Shown here one piece after another: positions 25,401-33,796 of a stretch of DNA of 64,000 nt. The stretch lies in contig JAQVFR010000008.1 of the NCBI GenBank assembly GCA_028697145.1, forward strand, positions 1-64,000. The letters run 5' to 3'. Both the position numbers and the translations under genes were made by a program. The notes below the pieces were generated by a model, which did no database searches, was not told the DNA's origin, and was given only the letters and a program-made list of their open reading frames with translations. The stretch's first letter is position 1. The number at the start of each line of letters is the position of its first letter. The DNA comes from Actinomycetota bacterium (GTDB lineage: Bacteria; Actinomycetota; Geothermincolia; Geothermincolales; RBG-13-55-18).

Positions 25401-27332
25401 GGGGTCCGACGTGTTGGTCTGGCGGTATCCCTGCAGCGTGGTCGGAGGCAGGTCGGAGTGCAACTGCTCCGTATATTCGCCCAGCTCTATCTCGTAGTAG
25501 TCGGAGCCGGGATAGGTGGTCGTATCGGGGATCGCCACCGGTATATACTGCCCCAGGTTGTTGGCGTTCGCAACCCCCAGACCCGGGAGCGTGTCCACGA
25601 ACTTCCTCATGCCCGTGCCCGCGACCACCGTCTTCCTGGCGGGTATGACGGACGAGCTGGCCTCGGGCAGGCCGATCACGTCGTGGCCGCCGTCCCAGGC
25701 GCCCTTATAGTTGAAGTACATGGGCCGCTCGGCCACGATCTGCTGGCCGTTGGTGCACTCCACCTTGGCGCTGAAGTCGTGAGCCACGTCGTCGGCGCTC
25801 CCCAGGGTGTTCAGGGGCAGGACCGTCGCCCGGGAGTTGGGCATGACGTTCAAAGACTCGGTGGCCGTGGTGGCGTCGCCCTTCATGTAGGTGATGGTGA
25901 CGTCGGCCGCCGTTCCGCCCGGGTTCTGAATGCAGATGTAAGGCTCGAAGTTGGGGCGGGTCGTGCCCTCGGCAAAGAAGAAGGCGGTGGAGGTGACCTT
26001 CGTCCCCACCACGTCATGGCCGCCGTCCCAGGCGCCCTTGTAGTCGAAATACATGGGCCGCTCGGCCAGTATCTCCTGGCCGTTGGTGCACTCCACCCTG
26101 ATACTGAAGTCGTGGATGTGGTCGTCGGCGACGCCAAGGGTGCTGGCGGGTATGGCGGTCATGCGCGAGTTGGTGGGGACGGTCATCAGCTCCGTAGCTA
26201 TGGTGCCGTTGCCCTTCATGTAGGTTATAAGCACGTCGGCGTCCAGTCCGCTCGGGTTCTGGATGGAGATATAAGGCTCGAAGCCGGGGCGGGTGGTGCC
26301 CTCGGCGAAGAAGAAGGCGGTGCCGGTCTCCGTCGCCCCCACCACGTCGTGCCCGCCGTCCCAGGCGCCCTTGTAGTCGAAGTACATGGGCCGCTCGGCC
26401 ACGATCTGCTGGCCGTTGGTGCACTCCAGCTTGGCGCTGAAGTCGTGGACGTGGTCGTCCGCGACGCCAAGGGTACCCGAAGGGATGACGGTGCTGCGGG
26501 AGTTGGCCAGGACCGTCAGGGTCTCGGTAGCCGTGGTGGCGTCCCCCTTCATGTAGGTGATGGTCACGTCGGCCGCCGTTCCGCCCGGGTTCTGGATGCA
26601 GATGTAGGGCTCGAAGCCGGGACGGGTCGTGCCCTCGGCGAAATAAATCACGGAGCTGGTCCCCGTCGCCCCCACCACGTCGTGGCCGCCCTTCCACATG
26701 CCCTTGTAGTCGAAATACATGGGCCGCTCGGCCACGATGCTCTGCCCGTTGGTGCACTCCACCTTGGCGCTGAAGTCGTGGGCCACGTCGTCCGCGCTGC
26801 CTAGGGTGCTGGCGGGCATGGTGGTCAGGCGGGAGTTCGCGGGCACCACCAGGGCCTCGGTGGCCGTGGTGGCGTCACCCTTCATGTAGGTGATGGTGAC
26901 GTCCGCATCGGTGCCGCCCGGATTCTGGATGCAGATGTAGGGCTCGAAGCCGGGACGAGTGGTGCCCTCGGCGAAGTAGAACACCGTGGTCGCGGCCGGC
27001 GGTACGGGCTCGGGGGGAACGTCGATCACCTCGGGCAGCGGGCTGTTGGCGTAGTTAGGCATGCCGAAGTAGTCGGGCGTGTCGCCCGGCCCGATGGCGG
27101 CCGTAGCCGCCGCCGTATACTCGGGCCCCGCCTCCAGGCCCGCCGCCTTCGCATTGTCCGCGGCGGCCTGCCTCTGCTCCTGGGTCACCCTCGTATCGGC
27201 GGGACGCTTGATCTCGCCGCCGTCCTGCGCTGAAGCGGACGTGCCCGCGCCATTGCCGCTGGACGCCATGAGCAAACATAACGACAATAGCATCACCACC
27301 AGCGCAGTCTTTCTCAGCCTGTGTCTTCTCAT
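22473..27332 (-). CDS. Secreted multicopper oxidase with four N-terminal surface repeats and a fibronectin III domain
   Basis: A 1619-residue protein. A Sec signal (KTALVVMLLSLCLLMASS) opens it. Residues about 118-562 are four tandem ~111-aa repeats, each starting (F/I)(Y/F)FAEGTTRP and ending ERPMYF(D/N)YKGxWxGGHDV. The oxidase domain has all ten copper ligands: HLHGG near 782, HDHAWG near 845, HPMHFH near 1362 and HCHILSHEEMDMM near 1477. A Met-rich segment (residues about 683-716) is inserted before the first motif. A fibronectin III-like domain closes the protein. It should oxidise metals or phenols using oxygen at the cell surface; the electron donor is unknown. ATG 27332 has GGAGGTG upstream. 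Such a large architecture is uncommon in the family. Confidence 0.88.
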   Translation of the reverse strand: MRRHRLRKTALVVMLLSLCLLMASSGNGAGTSASAQDGGEIKRPADTRVTQEQRQAAADNAKAAGLEAGPEYTAAATAAIGPGDTPDYFGMPNYANSPLPEVIDVPPEPVPPAATTVFYFAEGTTRPGFEPYICIQNPGGTDADVTITYMKGDATTATEALVVPANSRLTTMPASTLGSADDVAHDFSAKVECTNGQSIVAERPMYFDYKGMWKGGHDVVGATGTSSVIYFAEGTTRPGFEPYICIQNPGGTAADVTITYMKGDATTATETLTVLANSRSTVIPSGTLGVADDHVHDFSAKLECTNGQQIVAERPMYFDYKGAWDGGHDVVGATETGTAFFFAEGTTRPGFEPYISIQNPSGLDADVLITYMKGNGTIATELMTVPTNSRMTAIPASTLGVADDHIHDFSIRVECTNGQEILAERPMYFDYKGAWDGGHDVVGTKVTSTAFFFAEGTTRPNFEPYICIQNPGGTAADVTITYMKGDATTATESLNVMPNSRATVLPLNTLGSADDVAHDFSAKVECTNGQQIVAERPMYFNYKGAWDGGHDVIGLPEASSSVIPARKTVVAGTGMRKFVDTLPGLGVANANNLGQYIPVAIPDTTTYPGSDYYEIELGEYTEQLHSDLPPTTLQGYRQTNTSDPTVSVFNYLGPMIVSQRDRPVRVKFTNNLPTGEGGDLFLPVDTTMMGAGMGPNMAMPMHAMQVGGTGATIEVMTMGAHTFQAGMRVKFKDFEPAAYNGDFTVLADGLDAMHFRVTLDEDPGGPATVLGDIAELYTQNRAAVHLHGGFTPWISDGTPHQWITPAGENTSYPRGVSAANVPDMPDPGDGSMTFFYTNQQSARLQFYHDHAWGITRLNVYAGQAAPYIIEDQVEKDLIYGTNVSGVNPGLVKVIPEEQIPLVIQDKTFVPDAEQLAWQDPTWDPALWGGMGNLWFPHVYMPNQNPADPGGFNAFARWHYGPWFWPPTDNIKYGPVPNPYYDPVNAPWENETIPGVPDVSGVMESFMDTPLVNGTAYPSLTVEPKAYRFRVLSIANDRFFNLQLYEADPTVVTPDGRTDTEVKMVPANATEGFPEAWPTDGREGGVPDPATAGPDWIQIGTEGGFLPAPAVIPNQPIAWQMDPTLFNVGNVTDKTVLLGPAERADVIVDFSAYAGKTLILYNDCPAPFPAGDPRYDYYTGAPDQTDTGGAPETVAGYGSNTRTIMQIKVAAAPNPAPYNVDALMAVWAEKDTKPGVFASSQDPILVPGSAYNSAYNADFTADPYVRIFEFEKTFQTISGATVTIPFEPKAIQDEMGEAFDMDYGRMAGFLGLELPNTGSQNQNFILYPFSSPPVDITIDNITPSEPLPGDETQIWKITHNGVDTHPMHFHLFNVQLINRVAWDNMVMPPDPNELGWKETVRVNPLEDTIIAVRPYAPDLPFEVPDSIRPIDPCMPVGAPLMDPPPTGEWFDIGGTPVITDGVEGLLTNALVNFGWEYMMHCHILSHEEMDMMHTLVFTPARVAPADPDGLAAVAEAGPQVALTWNDNSTNETHFIIQRTTDPMSVPWDTMANAWTSDRAGTGTQSFTDTAVQAGTTYYYRVFATNAVGYLPPIPYAPTAAGFPTVQADSAPSNEASAAIP
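25649..26981 (-). repeat. Four 333-bp direct repeats within the oxidase gene
   Basis: Near-identical blocks recur about every 333 bases (for example GGCTCGAAGCCGGG at about 26941, 26608 and 26276, with a variant at 25942). They encode the four FAEGTTRP repeats. High nucleotide identity suggests recent duplication or conversion. Confidence 0.9.
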
Positions 27333-27362
27333 CTTCCAGCACCTCCGTCTTTGCTCGTGCCG

Positions 27363-27413
27363 GAGGGATAGTAGATTATCCATCGTGCGTTTCCCGCGAT
27401 GCGACTATCCCTC
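27363..27413 (-). promoter_or_regulatory. Leader hairpin upstream of the multicopper oxidase
   Basis: GAGGGATAGT (27363-27372) pairs perfectly with ACTATCCCTC (27404-27413). An inner helix CATCG (27381-27385) pairs with CGATG (27397-27401). It lies about 31 bases before the start codon and could be an operator dyad or a structured leader. Beyond it, up to 27750, I see no other gene. Confidence 0.5.
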
Positions 27414-27750
27414 TCTTCAGCCATCTTACGGCCCATGATTCCCCCGGGCTGTTTCCTTAAACATACTTTTTTTACATGTTTTCACCAGGGCTTTTATGCG
27501 TGGCGTGCAGGAATAACGGCTGCGGTAAGGCGCGCGGCGCGGGAAGACAGCGGCGCGTTCTCGCTGGTGCACGGGGAGGTGGAGGGGGTGCCGGGGGTCA
27601 AGCGCACGCGATCGCCGTTCACGCCTCAAGGCAGCGAGGTTCCAGTGCCGCAGAGCCGTCCCCTGGCACCATATGAAGCGTGGGGACGCGGATCCCCCCG
27701 GCGCAGGCGGCCGCCGGATACCCCGACCTCTCAGCGGCGGGGCCGGTACG

Positions 27751-29553
27751 TTATGAGGAGCCGGCCCCGTATTTCTCGCTCACCAGCTCCTTGAGTTCCC
27801 GGTAGTGCACCTTGCCCGTGATGAGGCGCGGCAGTTCGTCCACGAAGATCACGTACTTGGGGGCTTTGTAGTCGGCGAGGCGTTCCTTGCAGAAGGCCTT
27901 CAGCTCCTCCTCGTCCAGCTCCGCGCCCTCCCTGGGCTGGATGACGGCGGTCACCGCCTCGCCCCAGCGCTCGTGGGGCACGGAGGTCACCCCGGACAGC
28001 TCCACGCCGGGATGCTGGTTGAGCACCTCCTCCACCTCCTCGGGGAAGACTTTCTCGCCTCCGGTATTGATGCAGCCGGAGCCCCGGCCGATGAGGTGGA
28101 TGTGCCCGCGCTCGTCCACCATGCCCATGTCGCCGGTGAAGATGTAGGTCCTCCCCCCCACCTTGCGGTAGGTGCGGGCGCTCTTCTCCGCGTCGTGAAA
28201 GTAACCGGATGATCCCTGGTGCTCCCTCGCCACGGCGACCTCGCCGATCTCCCCGGCGCTCACCTCTCTCCCGTCCTCATCGAGCACCTTCACCGTCTCG
28301 CTCACCTTGAACACCGTCTTGGCCAGCTCCCGGTCCGCGGCGGTGTAGGGCGTGATGGAGATATAGTGCCCTTCCGTCGAGGCCAGGACATCGAGGATGA
28401 CCAGCCTGGGGAGGTGGCGGAAAAGGCGTTCTTTAACGTCGACGGACAGGGCCATGCCGCTGGTGAGGATGACCGCCAGCGAGCTCAGGTCGTAGCTGCG
28501 GCCTTCCGCGGCCGCGCGGTCGAGTTCATCGGCCATGGGGCGGCACTGGCCGTCGCCCACCGCCACCAGCACGTTGGCGCGGGTCTTCCCCAGGGTCTCC
28601 ATCATCTCCACCACGTCGAAGGCCTTCGAGGGCAGGAGGACGCTGGTGAAGCCGCCGATCATGCCGATGATTGCGTGGTTGTATGCCCAGGCGTGCATCA
28701 TGGGGCTGGCCAGCAACATCCTCACCTTGCCGCCGCTCAAGCGGGACATGATACCCAGAAAGGCGCGTATCACCGGGTAGGGGGATCTGTCGATGAAGGG
28801 GCCGGCGTGCTTGCCCACGGTCGATACCACCTTGCGCGCGGCGTCGCGGGAGAGGAGCCAGGGCAGGAAACGGGCTGTGCCGGGTATCTTCACGGCCTTC
28901 TCGATTCCCTCGAAGATGGAGGGTGGGGCCTGGGCGATCTCCTTGAGGCCTCCCGCGAGGTTCCTGATCATGGCCTCCAGGGGAGCGCTCAAGACCTGGT
29001 CATGGGTATAGATCACTCCTTTGGGGTACCCGGTCGTCCCCCCGGTGTACATGAGCACCACGATGTCGTCGTCGCGAAAGGTGTCCCAGCACAGGTCGGG
29101 GTGCGTGGGCGGCCTGCCGGGAAAGAGGTCGGAGTAGTTGAGCATGCCCTCGACCCGGCGCTCTCCGATGATCACGTAGTGCCTGACCCCGGGCAGCTCC
29201 GCGCGCAGGTTTATCATGCGGTCGGCCAGGTCCTCGTTGAAAAAGACGGCGGTCATGCCGGCGTCCTCGATGACGTGCTTCAGTTCCCACTCCTTGAACT
29301 TGAAATTCAGGGTGACCGCGCGGGCGGCGATCTTCCATGCCGCGGCGGTCACCTCGAGGAAAGCCGGCGTGTTGTACTCCGCTATGCCCACGTTCTCATC
29401 GCGCTTTATCCCCAGCTCCAACAAGGCATGGGCAAGGCGGTTGGACTGTTCGTCGAATTCCCGGTAGGTTATCGTGCGGTCACCATAGATCATAACCGGG
29501 TAGCGAGCGAAGCTCCGGAGCATGGCGGTGTAAAAGCCGTTGAAGTCGGTCAT
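27751..29553 (-). CDS. Acyl-CoA synthetase (AMP-binding, FadD-like)
   Basis: About 600 residues. The adenylate-forming core motifs are present: LMYTGGTTGYPKGVIYTH (P-loop), a LASTEGHYIS box, TGDMGMVDERG, RGSGCINTGGEKVFPEEVEE (hinge) and the C-terminal lysine in PRLITGKVHYRE. It activates a carboxylic acid, probably medium/long chain or steroid-like, as acyl-AMP then acyl-CoA. ATG at 29553 has AAGGGGG at useful spacing. A 9-bp hairpin (27738-27746 with 27761-27769) encloses the stop codon and may aid termination. Confidence 0.88.
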   Translation of the reverse strand: MTDFNGFYTAMLRSFARYPVMIYGDRTITYREFDEQSNRLAHALLELGIKRDENVGIAEYNTPAFLEVTAAAWKIAARAVTLNFKFKEWELKHVIEDAGMTAVFFNEDLADRMINLRAELPGVRHYVIIGERRVEGMLNYSDLFPGRPPTHPDLCWDTFRDDDIVVLMYTGGTTGYPKGVIYTHDQVLSAPLEAMIRNLAGGLKEIAQAPPSIFEGIEKAVKIPGTARFLPWLLSRDAARKVVSTVGKHAGPFIDRSPYPVIRAFLGIMSRLSGGKVRMLLASPMMHAWAYNHAIIGMIGGFTSVLLPSKAFDVVEMMETLGKTRANVLVAVGDGQCRPMADELDRAAAEGRSYDLSSLAVILTSGMALSVDVKERLFRHLPRLVILDVLASTEGHYISITPYTAADRELAKTVFKVSETVKVLDEDGREVSAGEIGEVAVAREHQGSSGYFHDAEKSARTYRKVGGRTYIFTGDMGMVDERGHIHLIGRGSGCINTGGEKVFPEEVEEVLNQHPGVELSGVTSVPHERWGEAVTAVIQPREGAELDEEELKAFCKERLADYKAPKYVIFVDELPRLITGKVHYRELKELVSEKYGAGSS

Positions 29554-29913
29554 TGTCTTTCCCCCTTCCGTTTCTTCCCTTCCTGCCACGCCGGCGGCGT
29601 GCCCGCACGCCCGCGGCGCCTCCCATGCCTGCCCCCCGACGCCAATATTCTACCACTCCCGGGCACGATCGCCCTCGCAGCGCCAGAGGCCCCTGCGCCC
29701 TTCATCCACGTCTTGCTGCGATAATCATGGGGCTTTCCCCTGGTGGATCTACCCTCAGACGGCGATCTTTCCATGACCGTTACCCCGCCCTGGCGGCCTC
29801 CCGGCAGCGGAAAACGCCCTTTCGCGGGATTTACGTGGACTCAAAGGAAATAAAAGCCAATAAATATAGTGGTATGCGGTACGCGGTACGCGGCAAACAG
29901 GGAGTCCGCGACG

Positions 29914-30285
29914 ATGAAGAGGATAGCTTACATAGAGGATGACCCCGACATGGTCGAACTCGTATCCATGATCCTCGAGAAACACGGCTACCAGGTGGAC
30001 GGTTTCACGGAGAGCCGCGAGATAATGCCGCGCCTGGAGTCCGTAAAGCCGGAGCTCATCCTCCTCGACCTGATGATGCCGCACGTCGACGGCCTCGAGC
30101 TGTACGAGGAGATCAGGAGCCGGGACGGCATGGAGGAGACACCGGTGGTCATAATATCCGCCATGAAAAGAGCGGTCACGGAGATAGAACGGCAGGGCAC
30201 CATGAAGGTCGAGGCCTGCCTGGTCAAACCCTTCACCATCGTGGAACTGCTCGATACCGTCAAGCGCATAATCGGAAGGGCGTGA
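29914..30285 (+). CDS. Single-domain response regulator (CheY-like)
   Basis: A 123-residue receiver domain. Acidic residues Glu8-Asp9-Asp10, phospho-acceptor Asp52 in LLDLMMPHVDG, Ser82 in IISAM and Lys105 in LVKPF are all intact, so it should be phosphorylated by a histidine kinase. No output domain or kinase is nearby; it probably works by protein contacts. ATG 29914 has GGGAG about 10 bases upstream. Confidence 0.88.
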   Translation: MKRIAYIEDDPDMVELVSMILEKHGYQVDGFTESREIMPRLESVKPELILLDLMMPHVDGLELYEEIRSRDGMEETPVVIISAMKRAVTEIERQGTMKVEACLVKPFTIVELLDTVKRIIGRA

Positions 30286-30317
30286 GCCTCCGGACTGAAG
30301 CGAGTATGAAAACATGA

Positions 30318-30348
30318 AAAAGGCTCCCCGCGCGAGCCTTTTCTTCTT
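30318..30348 (+). terminator. Intrinsic terminator of the response regulator
   Basis: AAAAGGCTC (30318-30326) pairs with GAGCCTTTT (30334-30342) around a 7-nt loop; TCTTCTT follows. It begins 32 bases after the stop codon. Confidence 0.8.
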
Positions 30349-30518
30349 GTCATCTTCGCTGCCAACCACCCTCGACAGGGATCCTCCTCCTTCCAGGCAA
30401 GGCCGATCCGGCTCCCTTCACCCGGACGGCCAGCAGCCCGCCACGTTCACATCGTCGTCCTCATCAACTCCTGGATATCCGCCACCGTACGGGAGAGAAG
30501 AAGGCCGGGGGGGTCGCG

Positions 30519-30816
30519 TTACAGGTCCTGCACCAGGACTTCCAGGGCCTCTATGTCCGGCGTTCCGATCAGCATCGCCGCGAACTTCTTGATCTGTTCC
30601 TGCATGAACCCGCTCTCCTGGGCCGCAATCAGCTTTTCCCTGTCCTCCCAGAGGGTGATGGAGATACCCCCTGCCGGAACTGCGGTCCCCAAGCAGTATC
30701 GCGCCGACGCCTCCGTCTCTTGCCTTGACCGCTGGCGCGACACTCTCCTCGTAGATCTTGATCGCCTTGTCCACGCGGTAAACGTCGATCAGTACCGTAA
30801 TCACGCGTGCCTCCAT
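30519..30816 (-). pseudogene. ABM-domain (antibiotic biosynthesis monooxygenase-like) gene with a frameshift
   Basis: The start (ATG 30816, AAAGGGGGG upstream) gives MEARVITVLIDVYRVDKAI and runs to GAILLGDRSSGRG. The ABM-like continuation ISITLWEDREKLIAAQES and the normal C-terminus ALEVLVQDL lie in the next frame and end at 30519. The break coincides with a run of five C on the plus strand at 30667-30671; removing one base joins the frames into one normal ~98-residue ABM protein. It is either a real frameshift mutation or a homopolymer sequencing error. Confidence 0.75.
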
Positions 30817-31213
30817 TTTGCCCCCCTTTCCGGGAACGATCCCCTCCTGAACCGACTGCCTTAACGATCTACCCAATAGCGATTGTATCCACTCGCGGGA
30901 TTATCAAACACGGCCTGGTATCGAGGATGACGTGGGTCCGCCCGTTTGCCTTGATTGTGATAGATTGTTCCACATGGGGTCGTGCATCAGTCGAGGCATG
31001 CCCGAACCGGGCGAAGACCCTCTTCGGGATGGTTCTTGCTGCCGATCAGCGGATGGAGCGGCCGATCGGCGGGCCGGAGTGCGGCCGAATGGCGGTATTA
31101 TGGTAAACCGCCCATGCAAGCAAAGGGCATCAGGTTCATATGAAGAATATCGGTTATATCTACTGGTCGGGCCGTGACCGAATCTATTCACACCCATAAG
31201 GAGATTTCCCGAA
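30817..31213. other. Intergenic stretch with no gene recognised
   Basis: The stretch between the ABM gene start and the next methyltransferase has only short overlapping frames on both strands and none with a good start or motif. Promoters for both flanking genes should be here, but I cannot pick a convincing -10/-35 pair. Confidence 0.5.
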
Positions 31214-31960
31214 ATGGACATTCCACGCATCTTCAACGTCACCGAAAGCGCTCACCGCATCCATAACCCGCTCACACCCGAAAAGCTCGCCACTCTCGGC
31301 GCGGCGCTGCGCCTGGAGCCGGGGACCCGGGTGCTCGACCTCGGCAGCGGTTCGGGGGAGATGCTGTGCACCTGGGCACGTGATCACGGAGTCGTCGGCA
31401 CCGGCGTCGACATGAGCCGGTTGTTCACCGAGCATGCGAGACTCCGCGCCGAAGAACTCGGCGTCGCCGATCAAGTCGGGTTCATCCATGGCGATGCCGC
31501 CGGCTACGTCTCGGACGACAAGGTCGACGTGGCAGCCTGCCTCGGTGCCACGTGGATCGCTGGGGGAGTCACCGGCACTATCGAGCTTCTGGCGAAGAGC
31601 CTCCGCACCGGAGGTATTATCCTCGTCGGCGAGCCCTACTGGCGGCAGTTACCGCCGACGGAAGATGTTGCCAGGGGGTGTCTTGCCGGCTCTATCTCCG
31701 ACTTTCTCACGCTCCCGGGACTTCTCGCCTCTTTCGGCCGCCTTGACTACGACGTCGTGGAGATGGTTTTGGCGGACCAAGACAGCTGGGACAGGTACGA
31801 TGCGGCCAAGTGGCTCACCATGCGCCGATGGCTTGAAGCCAATCCCGACGACGAGTTCGCGAAAGAAGTCAGAGACAAACTGACCACGGAACCCGAGCGC
31901 TACGCCGCCTACACGCGTGAATACCTGAGTTGGGGCGCGTTCGCGCTGATGGCGCGGTGA
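31214..31960 (+). CDS. SAM-dependent methyltransferase
   Basis: A 248-residue methyltransferase. Motif I is VLDLGSGSGEMLC, followed by GVDMSRLFTEHARLRAEELG and a VGEPYW strand after the SAM fold. The substrate is unknown. ATG 31214 has AAGGAGAT upstream. It lies in the accessory zone just before the tRNA-derived repeat at 32065, followed by a strong terminator. Confidence 0.82.
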   Translation: MDIPRIFNVTESAHRIHNPLTPEKLATLGAALRLEPGTRVLDLGSGSGEMLCTWARDHGVVGTGVDMSRLFTEHARLRAEELGVADQVGFIHGDAAGYVSDDKVDVAACLGATWIAGGVTGTIELLAKSLRTGGIILVGEPYWRQLPPTEDVARGCLAGSISDFLTLPGLLASFGRLDYDVVEMVLADQDSWDRYDAAKWLTMRRWLEANPDDEFAKEVRDKLTTEPERYAAYTREYLSWGAFALMAR

Positions 31961-32035
31961 TGAGTTGTGGCGTCCGCATCTGGTTTCTATTCTTCGGCTG
32001 GCTACTCTTTAAGTTCAAGTCCTGGGTTTATTATA

Positions 32036-32066
32036 TACAGGGCTCCAGGAGGAGCCCTGTATTTCT
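32036..32066 (+). terminator. Terminator hairpin
   Basis: TACAGGGCTCC (32036-32046) pairs with GGAGCCCTGTA (32051-32061), 4-nt loop, then TTTCT. It ends the methyltransferase gene; it also sits immediately beside the 15-bp tRNA-like repeat and may be the former terminator of the tRNA-Glu gene. Confidence 0.7.
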
Positions 32067-32079
32067 GGTAGCGCATGTG
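32065..32079. repeat. 15-bp copy of the tRNA-Glu 3' end (candidate attachment site)
   Basis: CTGGTAGCGCATGTG occurs here and at 33796-33810, where it is the 3' end of tRNA-Glu including CCA. The 1.7 kb between the copies holds the MNT/HEPN pair and a START-like gene. A direct repeat starting at a tRNA 3' end is the usual trace of tyrosine-recombinase integration; no integrase is present. Confidence 0.6.
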
Positions 32080-32258
32080 CGCTCGCGTCCAACTGCATAA
32101 CTCCCAGGTCTTTCGCTGAGCGGTTATCGGCGTAAACGGGAACTATCGAACTCAGACGGGCTGGACACGGCAGCGAGCAAGATACATGGCCGGGCACGAA
32201 TCTCTCGGTGTCTCTCTTGTGGTATTGTAGATATTGGGAATAAAGAGGGGGGTCAGAA

Positions 32259-32621
32259 ATGGCGAAGCTGGACATCGAAGAGATCGAACGCAGGAAAACC
32301 GAGAGGAAGGAACTGCTGCAGTCCTCCCTGGAACGCCTGCTGCCGCAGCTGGAGAGTATAGGAGCGGTAAAGGTAGTGGTTTTCGGCTCTCTCGCGGATG
32401 GGACCACACATTCCAGAAGCGACCTGGATATCCTGGTGGTCATGCCGCAGGAACGCTCGGGTAGAGAATGGTCCCGTATTATTTATTCAGAGATCGACCG
32501 GGCTGTAGCCTCGGATATCCTGGTGTTCAATACCGTCGAGCTGACCGAAGAGGTCGAGGCCAACGTATTCCTGCAGCAGGCCCTGGAAGGCGGGAGGACG
32601 GTCTTTGAAAAGGATGCCTGA
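32259..32621 (+). CDS. mntA: MNT nucleotidyltransferase (antitoxin of MNT/HEPN pair)
   Basis: A 120-residue minimal nucleotidyltransferase. The GSx10DxD signature is exact: Gly43-Ser44 in VFGSLADG, then Asp55 and Asp57 in RSDLDILVV. In known MNT/HEPN modules the partner HEPN protein is an RNase toxin, and the MNT protein neutralises it by AMPylation. It overlaps the next gene by 17 bases, typical of these pairs. ATG 32259 has a GAGGGGGG stretch upstream. Confidence 0.85.
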   Translation: MAKLDIEEIERRKTERKELLQSSLERLLPQLESIGAVKVVVFGSLADGTTHSRSDLDILVVMPQERSGREWSRIIYSEIDRAVASDILVFNTVELTEEVEANVFLQQALEGGRTVFEKDA

Positions 32622-33024
32622 AGAAGAGGCGCGGCGCTGGCTCCTGCAGGCCATGGACGAATTCGCAGATGCCGAAGACCTGCGCAAGCGGGAACGGTTC
32701 TACCTCGCCCTGTTCCATTTCCAACAGGCTGCGGAGAAGGCACTTAAAGCTTACCTTTATCTGAAGTTGGAGGAGCCCGACGTCTTCAGGACCCATTCAG
32801 TGGCGGAGCTGATAGAAGCGGCGGAGAAAGTAGACCCCGTTTTCTCCCGCATGAAAAGGTCCAAATCACTGGATGGATATTATATCCCCACGCGGTATCC
32901 CAACGGCCTCCCCGGTGGCGTTCCGTCCCGGTTCTACGACGATCCCGCCGAAGCCGAGGAGGCGGAAAGCCTGGCAAGGCAGGTCATAGAGGCGGCCAAG
33001 GCAGCGTTCCCCGACGGCGCATAG
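32605..33024 (+). CDS. hepT: HEPN-domain protein (toxin of MNT/HEPN pair)
   Basis: A 139-residue helical protein. The HEPN family core reads RFYLALFHFQQAAEKALKAY (Arg31...His38, an Rx6H spacing), and a C-terminal YYIPTRYPNGLPGG loop is also typical. The classical RNase Rx4-6H near the C-terminal helix is not obvious, so toxicity is uncertain. TTG at 32605 with GGGAGG upstream is chosen; ATG 32614 is the alternative. Confidence 0.82.
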   Translation: MKRMPEEEARRWLLQAMDEFADAEDLRKRERFYLALFHFQQAAEKALKAYLYLKLEEPDVFRTHSVAELIEAAEKVDPVFSRMKRSKSLDGYYIPTRYPNGLPGGVPSRFYDDPAEAEEAESLARQVIEAAKAAFPDGA

Positions 33025-33268
33025 CCGCGAAGCGCCGTCTTCCCCGCCCCTTCGCGCCGGTGATCACCTTTTCATCTCAAGCAAGCCCCCTCTCCCGCTC
33101 CTGTTTTAGCCCCCCCCCAGCGGGTATATACATCTCTGGGCACTGTTTCATGCTGCGGGCTTTACGCGAGCTTTGCGCCTATGGGGGGTGATATATGGGT
33201 ACTCGGGCTGAACGGATCGAGATAGGAAAACGAGGCGATCCGGGGGTGTTGAGAGGGGGGGTATCGCC

Positions 33269-33706
33269 ATGAAGACAGTGGAGGCAAGCATCCATGTCCA
33301 AGCTCCGATCGATCGTGTATTCGATCTCATGATCGATACAGAAGGCTGTCCTGCATGGTTAAAAGGTGCGAAAAAGGCAAAACTGCTCAAGGAGGGGAAC
33401 GATGCTCGCTATGGGGCAGGCGCAATCAGGAGTATCCGCCTTTCGGGCATCTCCTTCGCAGAGGAGATCGTGAAATACGATCCACCTGATTCATTCGACT
33501 ACAAGGTTCAGAAGTGCACGCTGCCGATGAAGCACGAGTTGGGCCGCATGGAGTTCGTTCGTAGCGGAGACGGCACTGACGTTCACTGGATAAGCCGCGC
33601 CAGGGGCAAACACATCGGGCGCCTGCTTGAACCCTTAATGAGTCGGGCGATGACAAAAAGCTTCCAGGATATATTGGGACAGGCAAAAGCGGCGCTTGAG
33701 TCCTGA
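33269..33706 (+). CDS. SRPBCC (START-like/polyketide cyclase) protein
   Basis: A 145-residue helix-grip protein: begins VEASIHVQAPIDRVFDLMID, which matches the first strand and helix of the SRPBCC family, and ends with a long helix (SRAMTKSFQDILGQAKAAL). It binds a hydrophobic ligand; the specific role is unknown. The 33025-33268 gap before it shows no gene. It is the last gene before the tRNA-Glu end of the putative island. Confidence 0.82.
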   Translation: MKTVEASIHVQAPIDRVFDLMIDTEGCPAWLKGAKKAKLLKEGNDARYGAGAIRSIRLSGISFAEEIVKYDPPDSFDYKVQKCTLPMKHELGRMEFVRSGDGTDVHWISRARGKHIGRLLEPLMSRAMTKSFQDILGQAKAALES

Positions 33707-33769
33707 AGGTAGCTTTTACTAACAGGCGAAGATCGCGAGCCTCACGCAACTTATTGTCCACACCAATGA

Positions 33770-33791
33770 AAAGGCCCCTTGCGGGGCCTTT
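33770..33791. terminator. Bidirectional terminator between START-like gene and tRNA-Glu
   Basis: AAAGGCCCC (33770-33778) and GGGGCCTTT (33783-33791) pair around TTGC. T-rich bases follow on the minus strand (TTTTCA), serving the leftward tRNA genes. Confidence 0.75.
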
Positions 33792-33796
33792 GTTGC

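Noticed and set aside
23991-26804. A 937-codon open frame on the plus strand opposite the multicopper oxidase
   Set aside because: It is antisense to a protein with signal peptide, repeats and all copper motifs; it reads as His/Val/Gly-rich shadow sequence with no motifs or ribosome binding site.
25649-26981. Regular 333-bp repeats considered as a CRISPR or tandem DNA array
   Set aside because: They are in-frame protein repeats within the oxidase gene, without short direct repeats and unique spacers.
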